Shown here one piece after another: positions 26,256 to 36,552 of a stretch of DNA of 64,000 bases. The translations under genes and the position numbers were made by a program. Position 1 is the stretch's first letter. Every line of letters begins with the position of its first letter. The notes beneath the pieces were generated by a model that was not told where the DNA came from, made no database searches, and worked only from the letters and a program-made list of their open reading frames with translations. This stretch comes from Thiocystis violacea (lineage in GTDB: Bacteria; Pseudomonadota; Gammaproteobacteria; Chromatiales; Chromatiaceae), in assembly GCF_016583575.1 (NCBI RefSeq), contig NZ_NRRG01000007.1:1-64000 (forward strand). Direction: 5' to 3'.

Positions 26256-27383
26256 TCAGGTCAGGTCGAGTACCTGGAGCAGCTTGAACAGGCCAAAGGC
26301 GATACCGCCGGCGGCCGGGATCGTCAGGATCCAGGCCCACAGCATGCGCTCGACCACGGTCCAGCGGATGGCGGAGAAGCGCTTGGCCGCGCCCACGCCC
26401 AGAATGGCGGCGGAGATGTTGTGGGTGGTGGACACCGGGATGCCCAGCGAGGAGGCGAGCGTGATGACGCTGGCCGCGGCGGTCTCGGCGGCGAAGCCGT
26501 GGATCGGATGCAGCCGCACGATCTTATGACCCAGGGTCTTGATGATTCGCCAGCCGCCGACCGCCGTCCCGGCGGCCATCGTCAGGGCGCAGGTCACCTT
26601 GATCCAGGTGTCGATGTCGCCGTGGGCGATGGCCGCCTCGCTCGGGCGCAGCCAGGTCAGCCAGGCCGGTAGGATCTCAAGGGTGCCAGCCTGGTGCGCC
26701 GAGAGCAAGGCCAGTGCGATGATGCCCATGGTCTTTTGCGCATCGTTGAGGCCGTGGGCGAGCCCCATGTAGGCCGCCGATCCGAGCTGGGCCTTGCCGA
26801 AGAAGGCGTTGACCCAGCGCGGGCGGGCGAGACGCTGGAGCCATCCGCCACGGCGCGCCATCGCCCATAACAGCGCGAAGAGCAGACCCATCGCCAGAAA
26901 GCCGGCGGTAAAACCCAGCAGCGGGCTGCTGACCATGGGCACCACGACCTTCCAGAGCACGCCGGCGCCCTTGTACCAGGGATCGGCCGGCTCGGACCAG
27001 ATCACCGCCGACCATTGCAGATCGGTCGCCGCGACGGCCGCGCCGCACAGACCGCCGATCAACGCATGCGAGGAGGATGAGGGCAGACCGACGAACCAGG
27101 TCGCCAGGTTCCAGACGATGCCGCCGGCCAGCGCGCAGAGGATCAATTGCGAGCTGACCTCGACGACGGTCTGATCCAGGAGTCCGGAGGCGATGGTCTT
27201 GGCTACCGCCGTGCCCCAGAGCGCGCCCAGCAGGTTGGTGGTAGCCGCCAGCGCCACCGCCTGCATGGGCGTCAGCACCTTGGTCGCGACCACGGTGGCG
27301 ATCGAGTTCGCCGTGTCGTGGAAGCCGTTGATGTATTCGAACACGAGCGCGGTGAGGATCACCGTCAGGAGGAGAGTCAGCAC
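26256..27383 (-). CDS. pit: low-affinity inorganic phosphate transporter, PiT family
   Basis: PiT proteins import metal-phosphate complexes with protons. The 375-residue product shows the two inverted family signatures. FEYINGFHDTANSIATVVATK lies at the N-terminus (written here as GFHDTANSIAT) and GLAHGLNDAQKTMGI near residue 205. About ten membrane helices are evident. It is the short bacterial form. The DUF47 gene lies just upstream with a 10-base gap, the usual pairing. Confidence 0.95.
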   Translation of the reverse strand: MLTLLLTVILTALVFEYINGFHDTANSIATVVATKVLTPMQAVALAATTNLLGALWGTAVAKTIASGLLDQTVVEVSSQLILCALAGGIVWNLATWFVGLPSSSSHALIGGLCGAAVAATDLQWSAVIWSEPADPWYKGAGVLWKVVVPMVSSPLLGFTAGFLAMGLLFALLWAMARRGGWLQRLARPRWVNAFFGKAQLGSAAYMGLAHGLNDAQKTMGIIALALLSAHQAGTLEILPAWLTWLRPSEAAIAHGDIDTWIKVTCALTMAAGTAVGGWRIIKTLGHKIVRLHPIHGFAAETAAASVITLASSLGIPVSTTHNISAAILGVGAAKRFSAIRWTVVERMLWAWILTIPAAGGIAFGLFKLLQVLDLT

Positions 27384-27393
27384 GCCGGTCTCC

Positions 27394-28020
27394 TCAACTG
27401 TTCTTGAGCACGATCTGGTAGGCGACCAGACCGGCCTCGCGGCAGCGATCGATGGCCTTCTCCAGGATCTCGAAAAATTCCTTGATCAGGAACATCTGCT
27501 GGCCATCGAAGTGGCCAGCGTAGATGTCGCGGTAGAGTTCGAGCATCAACCGGTCGGCCTCGCTCTCGATGGAGCGCAGACGATCGTTCAGATGCTTCAT
27601 CTCTTCGAGCTTCATGCGCCGGAGCTGGCCGACCATCTCCGCCACCACGCTCGCCGCCTGCGCCAGCATGGCCGCGCGAGGGGCAAAATCGATTCCATCC
27701 AGCAGCCGAGTGGCCAGGGCGTAACGCTCGGCGAACCGCTCCACCTGTTTGGGGATGCGCACCAGCGCGGAGTTCAGCGCCTCGATGTCTTCGCGATCCA
27801 GCGCGGTGACAAAGCTGTTGATCAGCTCTTCGTTGATCCGATCCGCGATGGCGCGTTCGCGCTGGCGAGCCAGCCGGAAGGCGTCCAGCGCTGGAGGCTG
27901 GTCGCGCTCAAGGAGCATCCGGTGCAGCGCCGTGGTGCTGTCGGCCGCCGCCGTGGCGGCCTCCTCAAGCAGGCCAAAAAACTGGTTGCCTTTGCCGAAG
28001 ATCGTCTGGAGCGAGAACAT
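27394..28020 (-). CDS. DUF47/PhoU-like accessory protein of the phosphate transporter
   Basis: The 208-residue all-helical protein belongs to the DUF47 (TIGR00153-like) family, related in fold to PhoU. Landmarks are the N-terminal FGKGNQFFGLLEEAA, the IESEADRL motif near residue 158 and the C-terminal FFEILEKAIDRCREA. In other bacteria it modulates Pit transport. It is the first gene of the two-gene unit with pit. Confidence 0.93.
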   Translation of the reverse strand: MFSLQTIFGKGNQFFGLLEEAATAAADSTTALHRMLLERDQPPALDAFRLARQRERAIADRINEELINSFVTALDREDIEALNSALVRIPKQVERFAERYALATRLLDGIDFAPRAAMLAQAASVVAEMVGQLRRMKLEEMKHLNDRLRSIESEADRLMLELYRDIYAGHFDGQQMFLIKEFFEILEKAIDRCREAGLVAYQIVLKNS

Positions 28021-28169
28021 GGAACGGCCTCAAAGGTGGAGAGGATAGCGATTTTTGGTCTATCGCGGCGTCGAAGTCAGGCCGTTCCCGAGACGGTGCC
28101 AGCGTTCCATCACACCCATTCGAAGACCGGATCCGGGGACGGCCATGACGGTCTGTCGCGGATTTCGTG

Positions 28170-29561
28170 TCAAGATTCGACGGTCGCCAAGGCACTATGG
28201 TGACGCGAATAGGTGAAATAGATCACGAACCCGAGCGCCAGCCACAGCCCGAAACGCAGCCAGGTCACGAGTGGCAGATTCAGCATTAGATAGAGACAGG
28301 AGATCGCGCCCAGCAGCGGGACCAGCGGCGACCAGGGTGTCTTGAAGGGACGCGGCAGGTCGGGATGCGACGCGCGCAGACTGATCACCCCGAGGCAGAC
28401 CAGGAAGAAGGCGGCGAGGGTGCCGATGTTGACCAGCTCGGCGACCTCGCCGATGGGTGTCAGCCCGGCGACCACCGCCATCAACAAACCGCTCACCACG
28501 ATGACCCGAATCGGAGTCCGGGTGCGCGGGTTCACGCGGGCGAAGACCGGAGGCAGGAGCCCGTCGCGCGACATGGCGAGGAAGACCCGTGTCAGTCCAT
28601 AAAAGAGCACCAGCATGACCGTGGTCAGACCCGCGATCGCCCCGGCCGCGACCAGCCCGGCGGCCCAGGGATAACCCAGCCGGAGCATCACGTCGGCCAC
28701 CGGGGAGCCAACGTTGAGACTGGGATAGGCCACGACCGCCGTGAGCAGCCCCGAGACCAGGATGTAGATGAAGGTGCAGACCGCGAGCGAGACCAGAATG
28801 CCGATGGGCAGGTCGCGCTGGGGGTGGCGCGCTTCCTCGGCGGCGGTCGAAACGGCATCGAAGCCCACATAGGCGAAGAAGATCAAGGCCGCGCCGCCCA
28901 TGACCCCGTTCCAGCCAAAGGGCATGAAGGGACTCCAGTTGGCGGGTTGGACATGGGACGCCGCCACCAGGATGAAAATCGCGATGGCGATCAGCTTGAC
29001 CACCACCATGATCGCATTGAAGCGCGCGCTCTCGCGCACCCCGAGGCTCAGGAGCGCCGCCAGGATCAACACGATCAGCGCGGCCGGCAGATTTATCAGC
29101 CCGTCCTCCAGCGGCCCCTTGGTCAGGAACTCCGGGAGGGCCAGTCCGACCGCCGCCAGGGCGTTGTTGACATAGCCGGACCAGCCGATGGCGACCGCCG
29201 AGGTCGCCACGCCATATTCGAGGATCAGATCCCAGCCGATGATCCAGGCGACGATCTCGCCGAGTCCCGCGTAGCTGTAGCCGTAGGCGCTCCCGCAACC
29301 GCCCACGGACGCGGCCAGTTCGGCATAGGCCAGGGCGCTGAAGGCGCAGGCCACGCCGGCGACCATGTAGGACAGGATGATGGCCGGACCCGCCTGGGTG
29401 GCCGCGGCCACCCCCGTCAGCACGAATATCCCGGCCCCGATGATGGCGCCGATTCCGAGCAGGGTGAGATCCAGGGGGCCGAGCACCCGCCGCAGCTCCC
29501 CTGTATAAGAGGCGTGATCCGCGTTGATAACCTTGGTTCGCAGCAATCCGGAAAAATTCAT
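28170..29561 (-). CDS. APC-superfamily amino acid permease (cationic amino acid transporter type)
   Basis: The product has twelve or more predicted membrane helices over 463 residues. The first carries GIGAIIGAGIFVLTG, the substrate-binding unwound helix of APC transporters, and helix 6 reads FFAYVGFDAVSTAAEE, as in the CAT/YfnA subgroup. It imports amino acids, and the specificity cannot be read. A perfect AGGAGG lies 5 bases before the ATG at 29561, which decides the start against an upstream in-frame ATG. Confidence 0.9.
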   Translation of the reverse strand: MNFSGLLRTKVINADHASYTGELRRVLGPLDLTLLGIGAIIGAGIFVLTGVAAATQAGPAIILSYMVAGVACAFSALAYAELAASVGGCGSAYGYSYAGLGEIVAWIIGWDLILEYGVATSAVAIGWSGYVNNALAAVGLALPEFLTKGPLEDGLINLPAALIVLILAALLSLGVRESARFNAIMVVVKLIAIAIFILVAASHVQPANWSPFMPFGWNGVMGGAALIFFAYVGFDAVSTAAEEARHPQRDLPIGILVSLAVCTFIYILVSGLLTAVVAYPSLNVGSPVADVMLRLGYPWAAGLVAAGAIAGLTTVMLVLFYGLTRVFLAMSRDGLLPPVFARVNPRTRTPIRVIVVSGLLMAVVAGLTPIGEVAELVNIGTLAAFFLVCLGVISLRASHPDLPRPFKTPWSPLVPLLGAISCLYLMLNLPLVTWLRFGLWLALGFVIYFTYSRHHSALATVES

Positions 29562-29649
29562 GGAACCTCCTGAAAATTCAAGTGGATCGGATCGGCGGCA
29601 ATCCGCCAACGGGACAGGAGCGGTTTTGTCGGCGTGGACGTGTCCATGC

Positions 29650-31104
29650 CTACTTCCGCCAGAACTGCGGTGTAAACAGGATCAGCAACGAGAAGACCTC
29701 AAGCCGCCCGAGCAGCATGGTGAAGCTCAGGACCCAGATCTCATAGTCCGTGAGGCTGCCGTAATTGGTCGCCGGCCCGACCTGCCCCAGACCGGGGCCA
29801 GCGTTGTTGATGCAGGCGATGACGGCGGTGAAGGCCGAGACGAAATCCAGTCCGCCGAAGATGAGCAGAAAGGTCAGGGTCACGATACTCATGAAATAGA
29901 GAAAGATGAACCCGAGGATGGCCACGACCACGCTGTTGGGAATCATCATCCCGCCGACGCTGACGGGCGCGGCTATGGCGGGATGGAGCAACCGGGTCAG
30001 CTCGCGCGAGCTTTGACGCACCAGGATCAGGGTGCGGATCATCTTGATCCCGCCGCCGGTGGAGCCGGAACTGGCGGTGAGCGTGGAGAGAAACAGCATC
30101 CAGAAGGGGACGAAGATCGGCCACTGGGCGTAGTCCGTGCTCACGAAGCCGCAATCGGTGGCGATCGAGACCAGATTGAAGCTCACATAGCGCAGCGCGG
30201 TTAGGAAGTCTGGATAGACATCACCCCACCAGATGTAGAGGGAGCTGCCCAGACAACTGACCAGGAGAACCGCCAGCACGCCACGCGCCTCCGCATCCCG
30301 CCAATAGGGCCGCGGGCTGCCCGCGCGCCAGGCCGTGAAGTGGGTCGCGAAGTTGAGCGCGGCGAGCACCATGAAGCCGATCAGCACCGCCTCGATGGCG
30401 GGCGAGTCGAAGGCGCCGACACTGGCATCCCGAGTCGAGAAGCCGCCCAGACTGAGGGCCGCGAAGGCGTGACAGATGGCATCGAACCAGCCCATGCCGA
30501 CCAGCCACAAACCGAGGATGCAGGCCAGGGTCAGCACCAGGTAAATGGTCCACAGCAAGGCGGCGGTATCGGCGATGCGGGCGGTGAGCTTGGCGTCCTT
30601 GATCGGGCCGGGCACCTCGGCGCGCAGGAGCTGCATGCCGCCGACGCCGAGCAGCGGCAGGATGGCGACCGCCAGCACGATGATGCCCATGCCGCCCAGC
30701 CAATTGAGCGCATGTCGCCAGAGGTTGATGGAGGGGGCGACGCTATCGAGCCCGGCCATCACCGTCGCGCCAGTGGTGGTCAGGCCGGACATGGTCTCGA
30801 AAAAGGCATCGGTGAAGGAGAGCTGTTCGTGCAGCATGAGCGGCACGGTGGCGATGGCTGAAATCAGGATCCAGGCCAGGCTCACCAGGATGAAGCCATC
30901 GCGGGCCTTCAGTTCCCTCTGGAACCTTTGGGTCGCCAGGGTGAGCGCGCCGCCCGCGGCCAGGCAGGCCGCCAGACTGATGACGAAGGTGAGCAGCGTG
31001 CCGTCGCGGTAGATGACCGCGGAGGTGATCGGCATGGCATAGGTGAGACCAAAGACCATCAACAACCGGCCGAGGACGTTGGCGACGGACAGCAGGCCAC
31101 GCAT
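29650..31104 (-). CDS. trkH: Trk potassium uptake channel subunit
   Basis: TrkH forms the K+ pathway in the inner membrane. The four pore-loop repeats are visible in part: SGLTTTGATV, TDCGFVSTD, GSTGGGIKM and CINNAGPGLG, with the filter glycines conserved. Length (484) matches E. coli TrkH (483). Its start shares one base with the trkA stop (TGATG), so it is coupled to the regulator. Confidence 0.95.
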   Translation of the reverse strand: MRGLLSVANVLGRLLMVFGLTYAMPITSAVIYRDGTLLTFVISLAACLAAGGALTLATQRFQRELKARDGFILVSLAWILISAIATVPLMLHEQLSFTDAFFETMSGLTTTGATVMAGLDSVAPSINLWRHALNWLGGMGIIVLAVAILPLLGVGGMQLLRAEVPGPIKDAKLTARIADTAALLWTIYLVLTLACILGLWLVGMGWFDAICHAFAALSLGGFSTRDASVGAFDSPAIEAVLIGFMVLAALNFATHFTAWRAGSPRPYWRDAEARGVLAVLLVSCLGSSLYIWWGDVYPDFLTALRYVSFNLVSIATDCGFVSTDYAQWPIFVPFWMLFLSTLTASSGSTGGGIKMIRTLILVRQSSRELTRLLHPAIAAPVSVGGMMIPNSVVVAILGFIFLYFMSIVTLTFLLIFGGLDFVSAFTAVIACINNAGPGLGQVGPATNYGSLTDYEIWVLSFTMLLGRLEVFSLLILFTPQFWRK

Positions 31105-32513
31105 CAGAAGAAGGCTAATCCGACCTGGAACAGCCGCTCGACCTTGGGCACCAGTTCCTTGCTCGCGAGGAAGAGGATGACGTGATCCTCGGGTTCGATG
31201 ATCGTCTCGTGATGGGCGATCACGACCTGACCGAGTCCGAGCCTGGCGCCTGGCGTGTCGCGGCTGATCCCGCGCACGATGGCCCCGATGCTGGCCCCCT
31301 TGGGGAGAGCCAGCGCATCGATGCGCCGTCCGATGACCTTCGAGGTCGAGGCGTCGCCATGGACGACGAACTCCAGCGCCTCCGCCGCGCCCCGGCGCAG
31401 GCTGTGCACGGCCGCCACGTCGCCCCGGCGCACATGCGCGAGCAGCGAACCGATCGACACCTGGGCGGGCGAGATGGCGATATCGATGCGGTCCGCCTGC
31501 AACAGGTCGGCATAGGCGCGCCGGTTGATGAGCGCCAACACCCGCCGCGCGCCCAGGCTCTTGGCCAGCAGGGAGGCCATGATGTTGTTTTCGTCGTCGT
31601 TGGTCAGGGCCAGGAAAAAATCCATGTCATCGATATTCTCGGCGGCGAGCAGGGTCTCGTCCGTCGCGTCCCCCTGCAACACCAGCACACGCTCCAGCGT
31701 TGAGCCGAGCGCCTTGGCGCGTGCCTCATCGACCTCGATCACCTTGACCCGATAACGATCCTGGGCAACGCTCGCCAGACGAGACCCGATGTTGCCGCCG
31801 CCCGCGATCATGAGTCGCCGCGTGGGCCGATCGCGCTGGCGCAGTTCGCTCATGACCTGACGGATGTCGTGGGTCGCCGCCAGGAAAAAGACCTCGTCGC
31901 CGACCTGGATCAGGGTCTCGCCCTCGGGTGTGATCGGCTGATCCCGGCGGTAGATGGCGGTGATGCGGACATCGATGTTCGGCATGTGCCGGCGCAGATC
32001 GGAAACGCGATGCCCGACCAGTGGACCGCCCTCGATGGCACGCACGGCGACCAGGCTGACCAAGCCCTCGGCGAATTCCAGAACTTGCAGCGCCTCGGGA
32101 AATTCGATGAGTTTGAGGAGATAGTCGGTGACGATCTGCTCCGGACAGATACTGAAATCGACCGCGAAATTGCGGGTATCCAGCAGTTCCGGGTGTTGGC
32201 TGTAGTCGGCCGAGCGCAGCCGTGCGATCTTGGTCGGGATCTTGAACAGGGTTTCGGCGGTGCGGCAGGCGCAGAGATTGGTCTGATCGCTTTGGGTGAC
32301 CGCGATCAGCAGGTCCGTATCCTCGGCCCCCGCCTGGCGCAGGACCGAAGGCAAGGCGGCGTTCCCCACCACGGTGCGCAGATCGAGCCGATCCTGCAAC
32401 TGCCGCAGACGCTGGATATCGGTGTCGATCACGTTGATTTCATTGGCTTCGGAAACCAGGCTCTCGGCCACGGACGCGCCAACCTGACCGGCGCCCAGGA
32501 TGATGATTTTCAC
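31104..32513 (-). CDS. trkA: Trk potassium uptake regulatory subunit
   Basis: TrkA is the cytosolic NAD(H)/ATP-binding ring that gates TrkH. The 469-residue product has two RCK units. The first begins MKIIILGAGQVGASVAESL with GxGxxG, and the second carries AGGGNIGSRLASV near residue 237. Each is followed by a TrkA-C domain. It starts with GTG, overlapping the apbE stop by four bases (GTGA), and is followed at once by trkH. Confidence 0.96.
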   Translation of the reverse strand: MKIIILGAGQVGASVAESLVSEANEINVIDTDIQRLRQLQDRLDLRTVVGNAALPSVLRQAGAEDTDLLIAVTQSDQTNLCACRTAETLFKIPTKIARLRSADYSQHPELLDTRNFAVDFSICPEQIVTDYLLKLIEFPEALQVLEFAEGLVSLVAVRAIEGGPLVGHRVSDLRRHMPNIDVRITAIYRRDQPITPEGETLIQVGDEVFFLAATHDIRQVMSELRQRDRPTRRLMIAGGGNIGSRLASVAQDRYRVKVIEVDEARAKALGSTLERVLVLQGDATDETLLAAENIDDMDFFLALTNDDENNIMASLLAKSLGARRVLALINRRAYADLLQADRIDIAISPAQVSIGSLLAHVRRGDVAAVHSLRRGAAEALEFVVHGDASTSKVIGRRIDALALPKGASIGAIVRGISRDTPGARLGLGQVVIAHHETIIEPEDHVILFLASKELVPKVERLFQVGLAFF

Positions 32514-33538
32514 GGCTGGCGGCTTCGGGTCAAATAGTCCTCGAAGGCCGGGCTGCCGAAGCCTCGCAGCGTTTCTCCCTCGCGGACGATGAAGTAGGCC
32601 GCCAGCCCCTGATCGGTGGCGAGCGCCGGTCCCCGCTGTTCTCCAAGCACCATGAAGGCGGTCGCCAGTCCATCGACGACCATCGCGCGCTCGCCGACCA
32701 CCGTGGCCGAGCCGAGGTGGCGCTCGATCGGGGCGCCGGTGCCGGGATCGATCTCATGGGAGTAACGCTTGCCGTCCTTGACGAAAAAGTTGCGGTAGTC
32801 GCCCGAGGTCGAAATGGCCCGATCGGAGACCGGGACCAGGCGGTGAACGGAACGTTGGTCCGGAAGCGGCTCCTCGATCGCGATGGCCCAGGGCTGGTCC
32901 TTGGCATTGCGCCCCTTGGCGCGGATGGTTCCGGCCACCGCCACCATGTAATCGCCCACGCCCTGCGTCTCCAGCTCGGTCGCCACCCGGTCGGCGCCGA
33001 CCCCTTCGCCAAGCGCCGAGAGGTCGATGTAGAGATCGCCCCGCGCCTTGCGAACGGCCGGCGGCGAGGCGCGCAGCTCCAGCTTGCGCCAGCCGACGCG
33101 CGCCCGCGCGGCCTGAATCGCTTCCTGGGTCGGCAACTCGTCCGGGCGTGCCTCGGGTCCGAAGCCCCAGAGGTTGACCAAGGGTCCGATCGTGATGTCG
33201 AACGCGCCATCGCTCAGGGCGGCGATGCGCTGGCCTTCGGCGATCACCGCATGGAGGTTGGGCGAGATGGGAATCCAGTCGGTGCTGGAATCGCGGTTGA
33301 GGCGGGAGAGCTCGGACGTCGGCTCATAGGTCGAGATCTCACCGATCACCTGATCGAGCGCCGATTCCACCTGGAGCCTCAGCGTCTCGGCGCTCAGGCC
33401 AGCCGGAGGGCGGGCGACCTTGACCGAGTAGTAAGTCCCCATCGTGGGGCCCTCGATCTCGATCAAAGGGGACGAGCGTTCGCCGCAGCCAACCAGCAGC
33501 AAAGCGCCCATACTTATCGCAAGAGGCCACAAATTCAT
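32510..33538 (-). CDS. apbE: FAD:protein FMN transferase lipoprotein
   Basis: ApbE attaches FMN from FAD to a Thr in periplasmic targets such as RnfG and RnfD. The 342-residue product has a lipoprotein signal (ALLLVGC, Cys at about residue 18), an N-terminal GPTMGTYYSV segment, and the DGAFDITIGPLVNLWGFG motif near residue 120. The C-terminal domain has SGDYRNFF and the DPGTGAP metal/FAD loop. The ATG at 33538 with a GAAAGG site gives the signal peptide directly. An rnf cluster lies about 4 kb away, so its substrates are probably there. Confidence 0.95.
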   Translation of the reverse strand: MNLWPLAISMGALLLVGCGERSSPLIEIEGPTMGTYYSVKVARPPAGLSAETLRLQVESALDQVIGEISTYEPTSELSRLNRDSSTDWIPISPNLHAVIAEGQRIAALSDGAFDITIGPLVNLWGFGPEARPDELPTQEAIQAARARVGWRKLELRASPPAVRKARGDLYIDLSALGEGVGADRVATELETQGVGDYMVAVAGTIRAKGRNAKDQPWAIAIEEPLPDQRSVHRLVPVSDRAISTSGDYRNFFVKDGKRYSHEIDPGTGAPIERHLGSATVVGERAMVVDGLATAFMVLGEQRGPALATDQGLAAYFIVREGETLRGFGSPAFEDYLTRSRQP

Positions 33539-33613
33539 GCGTTTTGCCTTTCTCGGGATCGAATGCCGCCGGATCGCGACCGCCGGATTCATGGGAGCAC
33601 CGCCCGGCGCCAT

Positions 33614-33835
33614 TCAGTTTGGCCGATTGGGCGTCGCGTCCCTGGTCTGGCCACTCTCCGCGCCGGTGGCCTCATGCGATTCCGTGGGACCGTCGCCCGA
33701 GACCGAGCGTCGGAAATCGCGAATGGCCGAACCGAGATCCGACGCGATGCCTGGTAGCCGCTTGGATCCGAACAAGATGAGCACCACGACCAGAATCAAC
33801 AGAAGCTCCCAGAGACTCATGCCGGAAAGACCCAT
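33614..33835 (-). CDS. tatA: TatA/E-type twin-arginine translocase protein
   Basis: The 73-residue product has the TatA layout: a short N-terminal helix (SLWELLLILVVVLILFG), the conserved FGSKRLPGI hinge, an amphipathic helix (SDLGSAIRDFRRSV) and a polar tail. The ATG at 33835 gives the canonical form. The frame stays open further upstream but without homology. It is one of two TatA-like genes in the window and stands 75 bases before apbE, away from tatB. Confidence 0.88.
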   Translation of the reverse strand: MGLSGMSLWELLLILVVVLILFGSKRLPGIASDLGSAIRDFRRSVSGDGPTESHEATGAESGQTRDATPNRPN

Positions 33836-34193
33836 GCGAATAACCCCGTTGAAAAGGACGGCTGACAGGATGGTCGCGCCGGCCACGGCTTGGCCGAGCG
33901 CGCTCGGATCCAACATTGAGCGCGGGATTCTAGCACCCGGTTTAGGGGCATGACACCAACCGGCTTCGCGGATGCGCGAAAGCCCGTCGGACGGATGCGC
34001 CAACGACAGGCAGGAGAGGAATGACCCACCAGGGTTCCGCCTGGGGTATCTTTAATGACCGCGAGCCCTTCCCCCGGCGGGAGGGGTCAATCTCGACGCC
34101 TTGAGGCGTGATCCAACCCCTCGATGTCGCCATTCCTTTCGGCTGAACGCGACGTATCTCGCGCGGCAGCCGCAAGAAGGAGAACCGCCGACC
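33836..34193. other. divergent intergenic region
   Basis: This stretch of 358 bases lies between tatA (minus) and the AI-2E-family gene (plus). An imperfect hairpin of CCC-T-CCC against GGG-A-GGG lies near 34066-34086. I find no gene. Confidence 0.4.
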
Positions 34194-35258
34194 ATGACCG
34201 ACAAAGGCTTCACCGGGGCGCTCGGCGGTCGTATCGCCTTGGGCGCTTTCTTGATTGGCCTGCTGTTCCTGAGCTACCGGGTGCTGCACCTCTTTCTCGT
34301 TCCCGTGGCCTGGGGGCTGATCCTGGTCTATGTCACCTGGCCCCTGCACCGTCGTTTGCGCGCGCGGCTGAGTCCCTATCCGGGTCTGAGTGCCTTCGTA
34401 ATGAGCCTGTTGCTCACCTTGGTGTTCGTCCTCCCCGTGCTGTGGGTGATTTTCATGCTGAGGGCCGAGGTTCCCGCGCTCTATGCGCGGCTTGTCGTCC
34501 TTCTCAGTCAGGGGCCGGATATCCTTCCGCCCGGTCTGGCGCGCCTGCCCTGGATCGGAGCCGAGCTTGAGCGACTATTGGCAATGGCCGCCGAGGATCC
34601 ATCGGCCTTGCGCCATCAAGTGCTCCTGTCGCTCAAACCCCTGGCGGAGGATTCACTCCAACTGGCCGGCGACCTGGGGGCGACGGCCTTCAAGTTCGGC
34701 TTCGCCGTGCTCAGCGCCTTCTTTCTCTACCGCGACGGCGACCAACTGCTCGACCAGACGCGGCGGCTGCTGTTGGGTCTGCTTGGTGGACGCTCCGAGT
34801 CCTACCTCAAGGCCATCGGCGACACCACACGCGGCGTCCTCTACGGGTTGGTCTTGACCGCCCTGGTGCAGGGCGCCCTGGCGGGCGCCGGCTACTGGGC
34901 GGCGGGGATCGAGACGCCCATCCTGTTCGGCGTGCTCACGACCTTCCTGGCCCTGATCCCCTTCGGTACCCCGCTGGTCATCGGACTGGTCTGCCTTTGG
35001 TTGTTCCTGACAGGAGAGGTATGGCCAGCCGCCGGACTCGCGGCCTGGGGCGCCCTGGTCGTGGGCCAGATCGACAATCTGTTTCGTCCGCTGGTGATCA
35101 GTAGCGCCGCCCGCATTCCCTACATCCTGGTTCTGTTCGCGGTGCTTGGCGGCCTTACCGCGTTTGGGCTGGTGGGACTCTTCGTCGGCCCCATCGTCAT
35201 CGCCATCCTGCTCGCCGTCTGGCGCGAATGGATCGCGGAGCAGGGATCCCGAGCTTGA
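34194..35258 (+). CDS. AI-2E family (PerM-like) membrane transporter
   Basis: The 354-residue protein has about eight membrane helices. It shows the family block FALIPFGTPLVIG-like (here LALIPFGTPLVI) near residue 265 and a late IDNLFRPLVIS motif near residue 300. A long periplasmic/cytosolic loop lies between helices 3 and 4. Members export autoinducers or act as Na+/H+ exchangers, and the substrate here is unknown. The ATG at 34194 has an AGGAG site upstream. Confidence 0.9.
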   Translation: MTDKGFTGALGGRIALGAFLIGLLFLSYRVLHLFLVPVAWGLILVYVTWPLHRRLRARLSPYPGLSAFVMSLLLTLVFVLPVLWVIFMLRAEVPALYARLVVLLSQGPDILPPGLARLPWIGAELERLLAMAAEDPSALRHQVLLSLKPLAEDSLQLAGDLGATAFKFGFAVLSAFFLYRDGDQLLDQTRRLLLGLLGGRSESYLKAIGDTTRGVLYGLVLTALVQGALAGAGYWAAGIETPILFGVLTTFLALIPFGTPLVIGLVCLWLFLTGEVWPAAGLAAWGALVVGQIDNLFRPLVISSAARIPYILVLFAVLGGLTAFGLVGLFVGPIVIAILLAVWREWIAEQGSRA

Positions 35259-35277
35259 GATCCCGCCCATCGCCACA

Positions 35278-36096
35278 TCACCAGGACACCAGCCCCGTAT
35301 AGGCGGTGATCAGCACCAGCAGGCCAAATCCGATGCGATACCAGGCAAAGACCTCGAAACTGTGGTTGGACACGTAACGCAAGAGGGCCTTGATGGTCAG
35401 CGTGGCGGCGAGAAAGGCCGCGAGGAAGCCGACGCCGAAGACCGGCAGGTCGTCCATCACGAGCAGATCCCGCGCCTTGTAGACGTCGTAAACGGTCGCG
35501 GCCAGCATGGTTGGAATCGCGAGGAAAAAGGACAGTTCGGTCGCCGCCTGCCGTGACAGCCCGAAGACCAGCCCGCCCATGATGGTGGCGCCAGCACGGG
35601 ACACACCCGGAAACATCGCGAGTGTCTGCATGAAGCCGACCTTGAGCGCCTCGCGCCAACCGATCTCGTCCATCTCGGCGAAACGCACCCGTGGCGGACG
35701 CCGCTCCAGGTAAAGGATCACCAATCCGCCGACGATCAGCGCCCCCGCCACAGTGAGCGGATTGAAGAGATAGGTCTTGATCGTGTGATGGAAGAGCACG
35801 CCGAGCACCAGAGCTGGCATGAAGGCGATCAGGATGTTCAGTGCGAAGCGACGCTCGGGGGTCGGCTTCCACATGTGTCGCACCACCCGTGCGATCCGCC
35901 CGCGATAGAGCCAGCACACGGCCAGGATGGCGGCGAGCTGGATGACGATCTTGAACACCTTGCTCTGCTCGTCGGTGTAATCGAGCAGGCTACCGACGAT
36001 GATCAGGTGCCCGGTCGAGGAGATCGGCAGAAACTCGGTTAAACCCTCGACAACGCCGAGAATCAGTGCATTTGTCATGTCCCATGACCATTCCAT
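35278..36096 (-). CDS. uppP: undecaprenyl-diphosphatase
   Basis: UppP (BacA) recycles undecaprenyl pyrophosphate for cell-wall synthesis. The 272-residue membrane protein has both signature blocks: [19 protein letters not shown] near residues 14-32, and [14 protein letters not shown] near residue 165, with the catalytic Glu, Ser and Arg. Length equals the E. coli protein (273). The ATG at 36096 and another at 36078 are both possible. Confidence 0.97.
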   Translation of the reverse strand: MEWSWDMTNALILGVVEGLTEFLPISSTGHLIIVGSLLDYTDEQSKVFKIVIQLAAILAVCWLYRGRIARVVRHMWKPTPERRFALNILIAFMPALVLGVLFHHTIKTYLFNPLTVAGALIVGGLVILYLERRPPRVRFAEMDEIGWREALKVGFMQTLAMFPGVSRAGATIMGGLVFGLSRQAATELSFFLAIPTMLAATVYDVYKARDLLVMDDLPVFGVGFLAAFLAATLTIKALLRYVSNHSFEVFAWYRIGFGLLVLITAYTGLVSW

Positions 36097-36371
36097 ATGT
36101 GTTCGTCACCTTTAGTCGTGTTACGCCATTACGAATCTCGCCACCCACGAGCGCGCCAGCGGCCGTCTCGGGGTATTTCGAGGATAACCGTTCCTTGGCG
36201 CTGATTGTTCCTTAATGGACAGTCGCGCCCATGCCGCCAAAGCGGCGCGGACATCCACCAAGCCTCGAATGCCCTCCAGCAAACCGCCGATGGAGGAACT
36301 CCAGTTCAGTGGAGAGCCCGGGGCCTCACTGAATGGATGGGGCGCCGATCGAGGTCGCCCCTTGACCTCGA

Positions 36372-36550
36372 TCAGCCGGTCTTGATGACAGGTTCCGCGC
36401 GGGGCGTGTCGTTGAGGATGCGCTCCGAGATGCTGCCGAGCCGCATGCGCGCCAAGCCACGCCGTCCGCGCCGCCCCATCAGGATGAGATCGACGTTCAA
36501 CGCCTCCGCGAGATCGCGGATCTCCTGATGCATATTGGAAACCTTGCCGC
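36372..36550 (-). pseudogene. C-terminal remnant of a universal stress protein (UspA)
   Basis: The minus strand reads IRDLAEALNVDLILMGRRGRR in part (DLILMGRRGRRG), then RLGSISERILND and ends PVIKTG with TGA at 36372. This is the ATP-binding loop and last strand of UspA (GxxGx9GS). An in-frame TAA lies 5' of it at about 36551, and the sequence becomes AT-rich there, so the N-terminal two thirds are gone. An ATG at 36533 could still start a 53-residue peptide. Confidence 0.8.
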
Positions 36551-36552
36551 TT